From positions 1 through 14,129 of the forward strand of contig JBKBMT010000067.1 in assembly GCA_046295655.1 (NCBI GenBank): a stretch of DNA of 14,129 nucleotides. The letters run 5' to 3'. This document shows positions 1 to 7,295 of this stretch, piece after piece. Under the pieces are notes generated by a model. That model was not told where the DNA came from. It did no database searches and worked only from the letters and a program-made list of their open reading frames with translations. This stretch comes from JBKBMT01 sp046295655. GTDB taxonomy: Bacteria; Pseudomonadota; Alphaproteobacteria; Rhodobacterales; Rhodobacteraceae. The translations under genes and the position numbers were made by a program. Numbering within the stretch: position 1 is the first letter of the stretch; each line of letters opens with the position of its first letter.

Positions 1-621
1 CCCGGCGTGTTCGAGGGATCGACCTATACCGAAGAGGACAAGAACCGCGACCTGTTCGCCGAGGGGCGGTTCCTGCGCACCGGCGATCTGGGCCGGATCG
101 ACGCGGATGGCTATCTTTGGATCACCGGACGGGCGAAGGATCTGATCATCCGCGGCGGGCACAACATCGACCCTGCGGTGATCGAGGAGGCGCTGCTGGG
201 GCACGAGGCGGTGGCCTTCGCCGGCGCCATCGGCCAGCCGGATGCCTTTGCGGGCGAGTTGCCTTGCGTCTACGTCGAACTGGTGGGCGGCGCCAAGGCG
301 ACCGAGGCCGAACTGATGGACTATGCCCGCGAGCACATCACCGAGCGGGCGGCGGTGCCGAAACATCTGGAAATCCTGCCGGAGCTGCCCAAGACCGCGG
401 TCGGCAAGATCTTCAAGCCCGACCTTCGCAAGCTGGCGATCCAGCGCGTCTATGATGCGGCGCTGGCCGATGCCGGTCTGGCGGCAGAGGTGGCGGAGGT
501 TGTCGAGGACAAGAAGCGCGGCCTCGTCGCCCGGCTGCGGCGCAAGGGCGAGGTGGACGAGGAACGGCTCGGGCATGTGCTGGGCGAGTTCACCCGGCCG
601 TGGGAATGGGTGAAGGGCTGA
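1..621 (+). CDS. Acyl-CoA synthetase (AMP-forming), C-terminal part, 5' truncated
   Basis: The frame is open from the first base, so the gene starts upstream and only about 206 C-terminal residues are seen. They hold the hinge and mobile C-terminal domain of the ANL adenylating superfamily: the TGD motif at bases 79-87, the GRAKDLIIRGGHNIDP stretch at 127-174, and the PKTAVGKIFK motif with the catalytic lysine codon at 406-408. Enzymes of this type activate a carboxylic acid, usually a fatty acid, with ATP and transfer it to CoA in the cytoplasm. About 65 residues follow the lysine motif, a longer tail than in many ANL enzymes. The substrate cannot be told because the acyl-binding N-domain lies outside the window. 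The last 16 bases overlap the next gene, which suggests coupled expression. Family assignment is firm; the exact subfamily is not. Confidence 0.93.
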   Translation, partial: PGVFEGSTYTEEDKNRDLFAEGRFLRTGDLGRIDADGYLWITGRAKDLIIRGGHNIDPAVIEEALLGHEAVAFAGAIGQPDAFAGELPCVYVELVGGAKATEAELMDYAREHITERAAVPKHLEILPELPKTAVGKIFKPDLRKLAIQRVYDAALADAGLAAEVAEVVEDKKRGLVARLRRKGEVDEERLGHVLGEFTRPWEWVKG

Positions 622-1583
622 GCACCCCCGGCTTCGGCGGCGGTTTCATCGTCGTCACCACGATGAAGAACGAAGGCGCCTTCCTGATCGAATGGGCGGC
701 GCACTACCTGGCCCTGGGTTTCGACCGGCTGGTGATCTGCACCAACGATTGCGCCGATCCGACCGCCGCGATGGCCGCACGTCTTGAGCAGCTCGGCCTC
801 GCACGGCACCACGCGACGCGCATCTGGCCGGCCGCGGGCATCCAGCGGTCGGCGCTGAAACAGGTGCGGCGATACGAGGAAGTGGCCGGGGCGGCGTGGA
901 TCTTCGTCTGCGACGCCGACGAATTCCTGGTGATCCGGGACGGCGACGGATCGGTGCGGGCGCTGGCCGAAGGGGCAGGGGACCACGAGGTGGTCACGGT
1001 TGCCTGGCGGACCTTCGGGCCGGACCGGCGTATCCGGTTCGAGGACCGGCCGGTGACCCAGCAATTCACCCGGGCCGAGGCACCTCCCGGTGCGGTCACC
1101 TACGGAAAGTCGCTGTTCCGGGGGCTGGAGCGGGTGCACCGCATCGGCATCCACGGCCCCGTGCCCCGGGCGGATCTGGGCCGTGATCTGCGCCGCTGGT
1201 TCCCGGGCGGCGTCCCCTATGCCCGGGCCGACCACCCGACCCGCATCCGCCCCGACTGGTCCCGGGCACAGGTCAATCACTACGCGCTGCGGTCGCTGGA
1301 CAGCTTCTTTGTCAAGCGCGACCGGGGCCGGGTGAACCATGCGCGCGAGGACATGGGGGTAAGTTACTGGCGCCGCTTCGATCTCGCCGAGGTGGACTGC
1401 ACCGCGATCCGACGCTACGACGCGACCGTGGCCGGCTGGACGGCGCGTTTGCGGGCCGATCCCGAACTCGACCAGCTGCACCGGGCGGCGGTTGACTGGC
1501 ATCGGGCACGCGCGGCAGCGCTGGCGGCGCAACCTGCCTATCGGACGCTGCGGGCAGTGCTGGAAGCCGAGGGGCGGATCTGA
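606..1583 (+). CDS. Glycosyltransferase, GT-A fold, family 2/92-like (paralog 1)
   Basis: A 325-residue protein with the pattern of the Glyco_tranf_2_4 / GT92-like group. Residues 15-50 run VVTTMKNEGAFLIEW then VICTNDCADP, the nucleotide-sugar-binding start of the fold. DADEF at 103-107 is the metal-binding DxD motif. A conserved C-terminal block NHYALRS...KRDRGRVNH lies at about 224-245. No signal peptide or membrane segment is visible, so it probably acts in the cytoplasm or at the inner face of the membrane. The ATG at 606 sits inside the end of the acyl-CoA synthetase gene; a GTG at 600 is the only nearby alternative. Its TGA overlaps the ATG of the next, related gene by one base, so the two are probably translated together. 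The donor sugar and acceptor are unknown. Family membership is strong; a role in surface or exopolysaccharide synthesis is inference. Confidence 0.9.
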   Translation: MGEGLSTPGFGGGFIVVTTMKNEGAFLIEWAAHYLALGFDRLVICTNDCADPTAAMAARLEQLGLARHHATRIWPAAGIQRSALKQVRRYEEVAGAAWIFVCDADEFLVIRDGDGSVRALAEGAGDHEVVTVAWRTFGPDRRIRFEDRPVTQQFTRAEAPPGAVTYGKSLFRGLERVHRIGIHGPVPRADLGRDLRRWFPGGVPYARADHPTRIRPDWSRAQVNHYALRSLDSFFVKRDRGRVNHAREDMGVSYWRRFDLAEVDCTAIRRYDATVAGWTARLRADPELDQLHRAAVDWHRARAAALAAQPAYRTLRAVLEAEGRI

Positions 1584-2626
1584 TGCGGATACTTGCGGTC
1601 CTGACGGTGCGCGACGAAGGCGCCTTCCTGATCGACTGGCTGGCGCATCACCGCGCCTGCGGAATCACCGACTTCCTGGTCGTGTCGAACGACTGTTCCG
1701 ACGGCACCGACGCGATGCTCGACCGGCTGCAGGCGATGGGCTGGCTGACCCATCTGCGGAACGAAGGCCCGTTCGAGAAGGGGCCGCAGTGGCATGCGCT
1801 GGCACTGGCCGACCGGCATCCGCTGGTCGGGGCCGCGGACTGGGCGGTGGTGCTGGACATCGACGAATACCTGAACATCGACATCGGCGACCGGACCGTG
1901 CCGGCCTTGCTTGCCGCACGCCCCGGTGCGACAGCCTTTGCCCTGCCCTGGCGCATGTTCGGCAATGCCGGCGTTGTCGGGTTCGAGGACCGGCCGGTGG
2001 CGCAGCAGTTCACCCGGTCGGCGCCCCCGGTGCTGTTCTGGCCTTGGCGCGCGCAACTGGTCAAGACGCTGTTCCGCAACGATGGCAGCTACCGCAAACT
2101 GGGTGTCCATCGTCCCCGCTCGCCGGAGCCTTCCAGAATGGGCGGCCAGCGCTGGTTCGACGGTTCGGGTCGGCAGCTAGCGCCGGGATGGGCCAGGGCG
2201 GGCTTCATCGCGCCGCTGGGATCGGACAACGGCGCGCTGGCGCGGATCAACCACTATGCGCTGGGCGCGATGGAAAGCTATGTGCTGAAATGCGCGCGCG
2301 GACGGGCGAACCGCGAGGCATCCGGTCTCGACATGGGCTACTGGGTCGAACGGAACTTCGCCGCGCTCGAGGACCGCTCGATCCTCGCCCTGGAACCGCA
2401 GGTGGCGCCGCTGCGCGGGGCGCTGCGGGGCGATGCGGAACTTGGCCGCCTGCACGCCGCTGCCGTCGCATGGCGCCGCCGCCGCTTCGAGAACCTGATG
2501 CAGGACGAGCCGGTACGGGCGCTGTTCGGCCGCCTGCTGATGTCGGCGCCGACCCGCGTGCTGACCGCAGCGGAGGCCGCACCGGTGCTGCGGCATGCCC
2601 GCGCCCCGAGGCCCCGGCCGGCGTGA
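1583..2626 (+). CDS. Glycosyltransferase, GT-A fold, family 2/92-like (paralog 2)
   Basis: A 347-residue paralog of the gene just upstream. The N-terminal block is residues 3-40 (ILAVLTVRDEGAFLIDWLAHH, then VVSNDCSDGTD), and the DxD motif is DIDEY at 92-96. The FEDRPVAQQFTR block and the INHYALGAMESY block match those of paralogs 1 and 3. The C-terminal signature is changed: the KRDRGRVNH seen in paralogs 1 and 3 reads KCARGRANR here, so acceptor binding may differ. The start is set by the ATGA overlap with the preceding stop, with GAGGGG 8 bases upstream as a good ribosome binding site. No signal peptide is seen. The role is probably transfer of a sugar to a surface glycan or glycoconjugate; nothing in the sequence identifies the sugar. 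Confidence 0.9.
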   Translation: MRILAVLTVRDEGAFLIDWLAHHRACGITDFLVVSNDCSDGTDAMLDRLQAMGWLTHLRNEGPFEKGPQWHALALADRHPLVGAADWAVVLDIDEYLNIDIGDRTVPALLAARPGATAFALPWRMFGNAGVVGFEDRPVAQQFTRSAPPVLFWPWRAQLVKTLFRNDGSYRKLGVHRPRSPEPSRMGGQRWFDGSGRQLAPGWARAGFIAPLGSDNGALARINHYALGAMESYVLKCARGRANREASGLDMGYWVERNFAALEDRSILALEPQVAPLRGALRGDAELGRLHAAAVAWRRRRFENLMQDEPVRALFGRLLMSAPTRVLTAAEAAPVLRHARAPRPRPA

Positions 2627-2663
2627 GCCCCGGCAACGGAGGCTGCAACACACTGTTTCCCGT

Positions 2664-2677
2664 TTCCTGCGCAGGAA
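2664..2677. promoter_or_regulatory. 14-bp perfect palindrome, possible operator
   Basis: TTCCTGCGCAGGAA is its own reverse complement. It lies in the 142-base gap after paralog 2 and about 50 bases upstream of the candidate promoter of the next gene. A 5-bp stem with a GCGC loop is too short and has no T-run for a convincing terminator, so a protein-binding site is more likely. No known operator consensus was matched. Confidence 0.3.
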
Positions 2678-2712
2678 CCCAATGGCGCCGCAACTTCTTC
2701 CATCGCCGACCA

Positions 2713-2741
2713 TGTTGCGGCGGCAGTTTCCCGGCTATAAC
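2713..2741 (+). promoter_or_regulatory. Candidate promoter of the stand-alone hydrolase-like gene
   Basis: TATAAC at 2736-2741 matches the sigma-70 -10 consensus in five of six positions, which is rare in this GC-rich sequence. The -35 side is weak: TGTTGC at 2713-2718 with a 17-base spacer, or TTGCGG with 15. Transcription would begin near 2748, about 20 bases before the ATG at 2769. This placement excludes the in-frame ATGs at 2682 and 2712 as starts. Confidence 0.4.
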
Positions 2742-2768
2742 GACACGCAGGCAAACCTCGGGATCATC

Positions 2769-3758
2769 ATGCAGGAGACCACCACCGCCGCTGACGCCTC
2801 GGGTGCCGACAGCCGCGAGGACTGGCTGGCCGCCCTGGACCGGATCGGCGAGGATGCGGGCTATTTCGAACCTCTGGGCAGGAAGCACTGGGCGTTCTTC
2901 GTCGATGCCGGGCCTCAGCTTCTTGTCACCTTCGAGACGCTGGACGAGATCCGGGCACGGGCGCCGGGGCAGATGCCGCTTGGCCACGACATCGCCGCCA
3001 CACACGGCTGGTCGCATCTGTGCCTGATCGCGGACGGGCCGACATGGTACCGAGACCGGGCAGTCTGGGGATACTTCGATCGGCTGGTGGATGACGCCTT
3101 CTTCGAGGATTTCGACCGGGTGGTGTTCTTCGGGGAAGGGCAGGGGGGCTACGCGGCCTGCGCCTATTCGGTGGCCGCGCCGGGCGCCACCGTGCTCGCC
3201 CTGCAGCCGTGTGCCACGCTTTCGCCTGCGGTCGCAGGCTGGGACGGGCGCGACCGGGCGGCGCGGCGGCTCGACTGGACCTCGCGCTATGGCTATGCGC
3301 CGGACATGGTGGACGGGGCGACACGGGTCTGGCTGGTGTTCGATCCGCTCGACCCGCCGGCTGCGATTCATGCGGCGCTGTTCCGCAAGCCCCATGTGAC
3401 CCGGCTCGAGGCGCGCCATGCCGGTGCCCGGCTCGGCCAAGTGCTGGATCAGATCGGCGCGCTCCGGCCGCTCATCGACACTGCTGTGGCAGGGGTGATG
3501 TCACCGCAACTCTTCTACCGCCTGTGGCGCGCCCGCCGCAATTCGGGTCTTTGGCTGCGAAACGTGCAATCCAGCCTGTCGGCCAGCGGGCGCCAGATGC
3601 GCGAGGCTGTCTTCGTGCGGGCCGTCACCCGCCGCATCAACGCCCCCCGGTTCCGCCGCCGGCTGAAGGATCTCGTCGCCGCGCTGGAGCTTGTCGGACG
3701 CACCATGCCGCCGGAACGCCCGCTGAACGACCTGCCGCCGGCGGACCCGAGCGACTGA
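2769..3758 (+). CDS. Stand-alone alpha/beta-hydrolase-like protein lacking the nucleophile
   Basis: A 329-residue protein with no signal peptide. From residue 31 (GYFEPLG) to about 300 it aligns along its length with residues 467-720 of the fusion protein encoded at 7296-9509. Shared blocks are LLVTFETLDE, TWYRD, FFEDFDRVVFFG, ATVLALQP, LVFDPLD and ARLGQVLDQIG. In the relative the nucleophile elbow reads GASMGG; here it reads GEGQGG (122-127), so the Ser position is Gly124. The His before RLG in the relative is Ala220 here; the acidic Asp192 is kept. His217 lies close by and could substitute. It is therefore either a pseudo-hydrolase (binding or scaffold protein) or uses different chemistry. 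The frame extends upstream to 2595, but the ATG at 2769 fits the domain boundary and the -10 box at 2736. pyrC follows after 40 bases. The biological function is unknown. Confidence 0.85.
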   Translation: MQETTTAADASGADSREDWLAALDRIGEDAGYFEPLGRKHWAFFVDAGPQLLVTFETLDEIRARAPGQMPLGHDIAATHGWSHLCLIADGPTWYRDRAVWGYFDRLVDDAFFEDFDRVVFFGEGQGGYAACAYSVAAPGATVLALQPCATLSPAVAGWDGRDRAARRLDWTSRYGYAPDMVDGATRVWLVFDPLDPPAAIHAALFRKPHVTRLEARHAGARLGQVLDQIGALRPLIDTAVAGVMSPQLFYRLWRARRNSGLWLRNVQSSLSASGRQMREAVFVRAVTRRINAPRFRRRLKDLVAALELVGRTMPPERPLNDLPPADPSD

Positions 3759-3798
3759 CGCCCCTTTCCCGCGCAGCCCGGATGCGGTAGGCGGCGTC

Positions 3799-4833
3799 AT
3801 GGACCGTCTGACCCTGCGCCGCCCTGACGACTGGCACCTGCATCTGCGCGACGGCGCGGTGCTGAACGCCGTGCTGCCCGACACCGCGCGCGATTTCGCC
3901 CGCGCGATCGTGATGCCCAACCTCGTTCCGCCGGTGGTGACCGGGGCCGAAGCCCATGCCTATCGGGAACGGATCCGCGCCGCCCTGCCCGCGGGCATGG
4001 CGTTCGAGCCGCTGATGACGCTCTATCTGACCGAGTCGACCGACCCTGATGACGTTGCGGCAGCGGCGGCATCCGGTCTGGTGCGGGCGGTCAAGCTCTA
4101 TCCGGCCGGGGCGACGACGAATTCACAGTCCGGGGTGCGCGACTTCGACCGGATCCGCGCGGTGCTGGACCGGATGGCAGAGATCGGCCTGCCGCTGTGC
4201 GTTCATGGCGAAGTGACCGACCCGGCAGTGGACATCTTCGACCGCGAGGTGGTGTTCATCGACCGTGTGCTGGACCCGATCCGGCGGACGACCCCGGGGC
4301 TTCGGGTGGTGATGGAACATGTCACCACGCGCGAGGGCGTGGATTACGTTCGGGCTGGCGGCGACGGTATCGCCGCGACGATCACGGTCCACCACCTCGT
4401 GATCAACCGGAATCACCTGCTGGTCGGGGGCATACGGCCGCATTATTACTGTCTGCCGGTCGCCAAGCGCGAACATCACCGGCTTGCGCTGCGCGCCGCT
4501 GCAACCTCGGGTGCCGGCCGGTTCTTCCTTGGCACCGACAGCGCACCCCATGTCGATGCGGCCAAGGAAACCGCCTGCGGTTGCGCCGGTTGCTACACCG
4601 CGCCGGTCGCGCTGCCGATCCTTGCCCATGTGTTCGAGGAAGAGGACGCGCTGGACCGTCTCGAGGCTTTCGTGGCGTTGAACGGCGCAGATTTCTATCG
4701 CCTGCCAGCGAACGAGGCGCGCATCACGCTGATCCGCGGCAAGCCTGCGGACCGTCCGGCGAAACGGGATACGGCTGCGGGGCCGGTGACGATCTTCGAT
4801 CCCGGCTTCGCGTTGCGCTGGCGGGTGGCCTGA
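3799..4833 (+). CDS. pyrC: Dihydroorotase, class II (PyrC)
   Basis: A 344-residue protein very close in length to E. coli PyrC (348). It catalyses the reversible cyclisation of N-carbamoyl-L-aspartate to L-dihydroorotate, the third step of de novo pyrimidine synthesis, in the cytoplasm. The binuclear zinc site is complete: His13 and His15 (DDWHLHLRDG), carbamylated Lys99 (VKLYPAGATTNS), His136 (CVHGEVTD), His174 (MEHVTT) and catalytic Asp247 (LGTDSAPH). The class II motif CGCAGCYTAP is at 260-269. The start is set by the N-terminal match RRPDDWHLHLRDG; no strong ribosome binding site is seen. It is 40 bases downstream of the hydrolase-like gene and convergent with the next gene. A housekeeping gene placed among glycosylation genes is odd, though linkage of pyrC to nucleotide-sugar supply would be speculation. 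Confidence 0.97.
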   Translation: MDRLTLRRPDDWHLHLRDGAVLNAVLPDTARDFARAIVMPNLVPPVVTGAEAHAYRERIRAALPAGMAFEPLMTLYLTESTDPDDVAAAAASGLVRAVKLYPAGATTNSQSGVRDFDRIRAVLDRMAEIGLPLCVHGEVTDPAVDIFDREVVFIDRVLDPIRRTTPGLRVVMEHVTTREGVDYVRAGGDGIAATITVHHLVINRNHLLVGGIRPHYYCLPVAKREHHRLALRAAATSGAGRFFLGTDSAPHVDAAKETACGCAGCYTAPVALPILAHVFEEEDALDRLEAFVALNGADFYRLPANEARITLIRGKPADRPAKRDTAAGPVTIFDPGFALRWRVA

Positions 4834-4895
4834 GCCGGGCCCGCAGGCCGTATCGCCGAGAACCCGGGCGCGCGCCGTCCTGCCCGCGGCGGAGG

Positions 4896-7160
4896 TCAGT
4901 GTTCGGCGGCCCCGGTGTGATCGACCGTGAAAAAGAACCCCTCCGGCAGGGACTCGGCCAGCGCGATCTCGTCGGGCACGACCTGGGGCCCGGCGTTGAA
5001 CACGGCCGAGCCGAAATGCGGCAGATGGCGTGACAGGCGTTCCATGCGAGGCCCGGTGAGCGCGGCGAGGAACTCGGCCTGATCGGACCGGGCGCGCAGT
5101 TCGGCGATCTTCGCACGGTGAGCCGCGACGGCTGCCCGATGTGCCAAGGCGATATCCGCATCCGCCATCAGCCGGTCCCATTCGGCCCGCAGGAGCGGGA
5201 GATGCCGCTGTATCGACCGGTCCTCGACCACGTTGTGGTTCATCCGGAACCAGTAGGCCAACCCCTGGTCCCGGTCCACGTGGTTGACCCGGCCCCGGTC
5301 GCGCTTGACCAGAAAGCTTTCGGCCGACCGAACCGCATAGTGGTTCAGGCTGACCCAGTCGTAGCCATAGGTTTCCAGCGTCGAGCGCCAGCCGTTGCGG
5401 AACATCTCGCGCGGCATGGGCCGGCCCGAGCCGTTCAGCCAGCGCACCTGGTCCCAAAGGTCGGGACGCAGGCCCTTGGGCCGATGGACGCCCAGCTTCT
5501 TGTAGATCTCGATGTTGCGGAACAGGGTCTTGAAACCCCAGGCCTGATGCGGCTTGCGGACGATCTCGGGGGCGCAGCGGGTGAACTGTTCCAGAAGGAA
5601 CCGGTCCTCGTAGCCATGCACGTCGGAATTGCCGAACAACCGCCAGGTCAGGCTGATCATGTTCGCCCCGGGCAGCGCGGCCTCCATCGCGGAATAGAGC
5701 GCGGGCAGGCGGCCGTCGCCCAGCTTGATGTCGATGAACTCGTCCACGTCCATGCAGATCGTCCAGCCGGCGGCGCGGATCACCTCCTCGTCCTCGGCGG
5801 CCTGCAGCGCCGCATGCTGGGGTTTCAGGTCCATGCTGCGGAACGGGTTGTCGCGGTGCTGCACCAGACCCTTTTGCTGCAACAGGTCCAGCATCGTGTC
5901 GGTGCCGTCGGTGCAGTCGTTGGTGTAGATCAGGAAATCGTCGATCCCGATCGCCCGGTGATAGGCCAGCCATTCCAGGATGAAGGGCGCCTCGTTCTTC
6001 ATCGTCGTGACGATGGCGGTGCGGTCGGTGGTCAGGGCGCGGGGGCGCGAGGCCGGGGCGCGGACCGGTTTGTGTCCCAGGCTTTCGGCCATGGCCAGAA
6101 GCGCGGGGTCCTCGATCAGCGCGGTCTTGGGCACAAGTTCGGACGTGGCCCTTCCGGGCACCCGCAGCGCCATCGCGCGCCAGAAGGGCAGCGGTTCGCC
6201 CGGATCGGGTCGGGCATAGGCAATGCGGGTCATGCGCCAGGTGTTCTCCGGCCCGACGCACCCGGGCGCGACGCCCCAGCGGGCGATCCCGCGGCGGGCA
6301 TCGAAGGGCCGGCAGATGTGATCGGCCAGCCGCGCGGGCCGGCCCTGCCGCACCCGCCAGGGATAGATCCGCCGACCGACCAGCATGACGACGCCCGAAG
6401 GCGCTGCCGCGATCCGGTCGAAGGCGGCGCCGGCTTCGGCGGTCAGGTGATCGCAGGGGTCAAGCTGCACCACCGCCCGCGCCCGCCCCAGGAAGCGCCA
6501 GCGCAGGAGTTCCGGCAGCACGCCTTCGGCCAGCGGCGCGAGCCAGGGGTCGGGCGGCGGCGACGGCATGCGGTCCTTGCCCGGCGCGTCGGGCGCCAGC
6601 AGGGGATGGGTCTCGGGTGGGCTGTCGGGCCGGCCCAGCGGCACGCCGGGCTCGACCACGACTGCCCGCAGATCGGGAAATGCCGCCAGGGCATCGGACA
6701 GGGCGGCGGCGAAGCCCTCGGGCGCCTCCTGCGCCGGGTCGGCGCGGTTGACCACCAGCGCGGCATCAGCGCCGTGGTGCGCTGCGTGCCAGACCAGCCA
6801 TTCGGCCACCGTCTCGGCGGTCTCCGCAAGCCGTATGCCGAACAGGACGTTGCGGGCGGCCAGCAGGTCGCGCTCGTCCGGCGACGGGCGGATGTCCAGG
6901 GTCTGTCCGGTGGCGGCCCGGATCGGGTCGCGCATGGAAGCGACAAGCATCGGCGCACCCGCGATCGGGCGCAGTTCCTCGACCGGCGCGCCGGCCGCGA
7001 AGGCCTCGGTCGCGGTGCCGCTTGCCCAGAAGGCGCGCAACCGGCCGGTTTCCGCCTCTGCAACCGCATCGAGAAGCCGCAGACCGCAGAGCTGCGCGGG
7101 GGCAAGGCGACGGCGGAGAACCGCCCCGTCCCGGTCGCCCCTGTCGTGTTGCCCTGCCAT
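4896..7160 (-). CDS. Two-module glycosyltransferase: degenerate N-half plus active-looking GT2/92-like C-half
   Basis: A 754-residue protein. The C-terminal module (about 378-690) is a clear paralog of the genes at 606 and 1583: AIVTTMKNEAPFILEW and YTNDCTDGTD at 382-421, DxD motif DVDEF at 471-475, YEDRFLLEQFTR at 517-528, LNHYAVRS at 605-612 and KRDRGRVNH at 619-627. The N-terminal module (about 100-315) repeats the pattern in worn form: NVLFGIRLAETAETVAEWLVWH then ALVVNRADP at 104-142, QLDPCDHL in place of the DxD motif at 232-239, and RRIYPW for the later WRLFGN block. It is probably a non-catalytic duplicate. The ATG at 7160 is preferred because a candidate promoter covers the in-frame ATG at 7208. 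There is no signal peptide. It converges on pyrC with 62 bases between stops. Sugar and acceptor are unknown. Confidence 0.9.
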   Translation of the reverse strand: MAGQHDRGDRDGAVLRRRLAPAQLCGLRLLDAVAEAETGRLRAFWASGTATEAFAAGAPVEELRPIAGAPMLVASMRDPIRAATGQTLDIRPSPDERDLLAARNVLFGIRLAETAETVAEWLVWHAAHHGADAALVVNRADPAQEAPEGFAAALSDALAAFPDLRAVVVEPGVPLGRPDSPPETHPLLAPDAPGKDRMPSPPPDPWLAPLAEGVLPELLRWRFLGRARAVVQLDPCDHLTAEAGAAFDRIAAAPSGVVMLVGRRIYPWRVRQGRPARLADHICRPFDARRGIARWGVAPGCVGPENTWRMTRIAYARPDPGEPLPFWRAMALRVPGRATSELVPKTALIEDPALLAMAESLGHKPVRAPASRPRALTTDRTAIVTTMKNEAPFILEWLAYHRAIGIDDFLIYTNDCTDGTDTMLDLLQQKGLVQHRDNPFRSMDLKPQHAALQAAEDEEVIRAAGWTICMDVDEFIDIKLGDGRLPALYSAMEAALPGANMISLTWRLFGNSDVHGYEDRFLLEQFTRCAPEIVRKPHQAWGFKTLFRNIEIYKKLGVHRPKGLRPDLWDQVRWLNGSGRPMPREMFRNGWRSTLETYGYDWVSLNHYAVRSAESFLVKRDRGRVNHVDRDQGLAYWFRMNHNVVEDRSIQRHLPLLRAEWDRLMADADIALAHRAAVAAHRAKIAELRARSDQAEFLAALTGPRMERLSRHLPHFGSAVFNAGPQVVPDEIALAESLPEGFFFTVDHTGAAEH

Positions 7161-7192
7161 CCCGCCCCGCGGTCTGTTGCCGCCCTGCACGG

Positions 7193-7220
7193 GGCATAGC
7201 ACAGCCATCGGGTCAGGCAA
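7193..7220 (-). promoter_or_regulatory. Candidate promoter for the minus-strand glycosyltransferase
   Basis: Read on the minus strand, TTGCCT (7220-7215) and TATGCC (7198-7193) are 16 bases apart, and a TGC just before the -10 gives an extended -10. The predicted start near 7186 lies about 26 bases before the ATG at 7160 and downstream of the alternative ATG at 7208. The 135-base divergent gap also has TTGGCA at 7230-7235 on the plus strand, but no convincing -10 follows it for the gene at 7296. Confidence 0.33.
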
Positions 7221-7295
7221 ACGCACCCCTTGGCAGCACCCCGGAAATCCGCGACGCTGCGGCAACCCGACCAGAAGGCGGATACGGGCAGGCGC

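Noticed and set aside
1492..3027. 511-codon plus-strand frame across the gap between glycosyltransferase 2 and the hydrolase-like gene
   Set aside because: It overlaps two supported genes in a different frame and looks like a shadow of both; there is no sign of a frameshift in either real gene.
2769..3758. Annotation of the hydrolase-like protein as a sulfur-assimilation (PAPS) reductase
   Set aside because: I recall such labels on related proteins, but no PAPS reductase motif (PP-loop or the C-terminal ECGLH-type motif) is present; the similarity visible here is to an alpha/beta-hydrolase-like domain.
4834..4895. Possible bidirectional terminator between pyrC and the convergent glycosyltransferase
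   Set aside because: Only 5-bp GC arms (GCCCG/CGGGC) with a loop of more than 20 bases and no T-run could be found, which is not above chance here.
4123..6261. 712-codon minus-strand open frame
   Set aside because: It is a frame-shifted shadow of the glycosyltransferase at 4896-7160 and antisense to pyrC; the composition is Arg/Gly-rich without motifs.
5118..7199. 693-codon plus-strand open frame opposite the two-module glycosyltransferase
   Set aside because: The minus-strand frame carries clear glycosyltransferase motifs; the plus-strand translation is low complexity and has no convincing start or domain.
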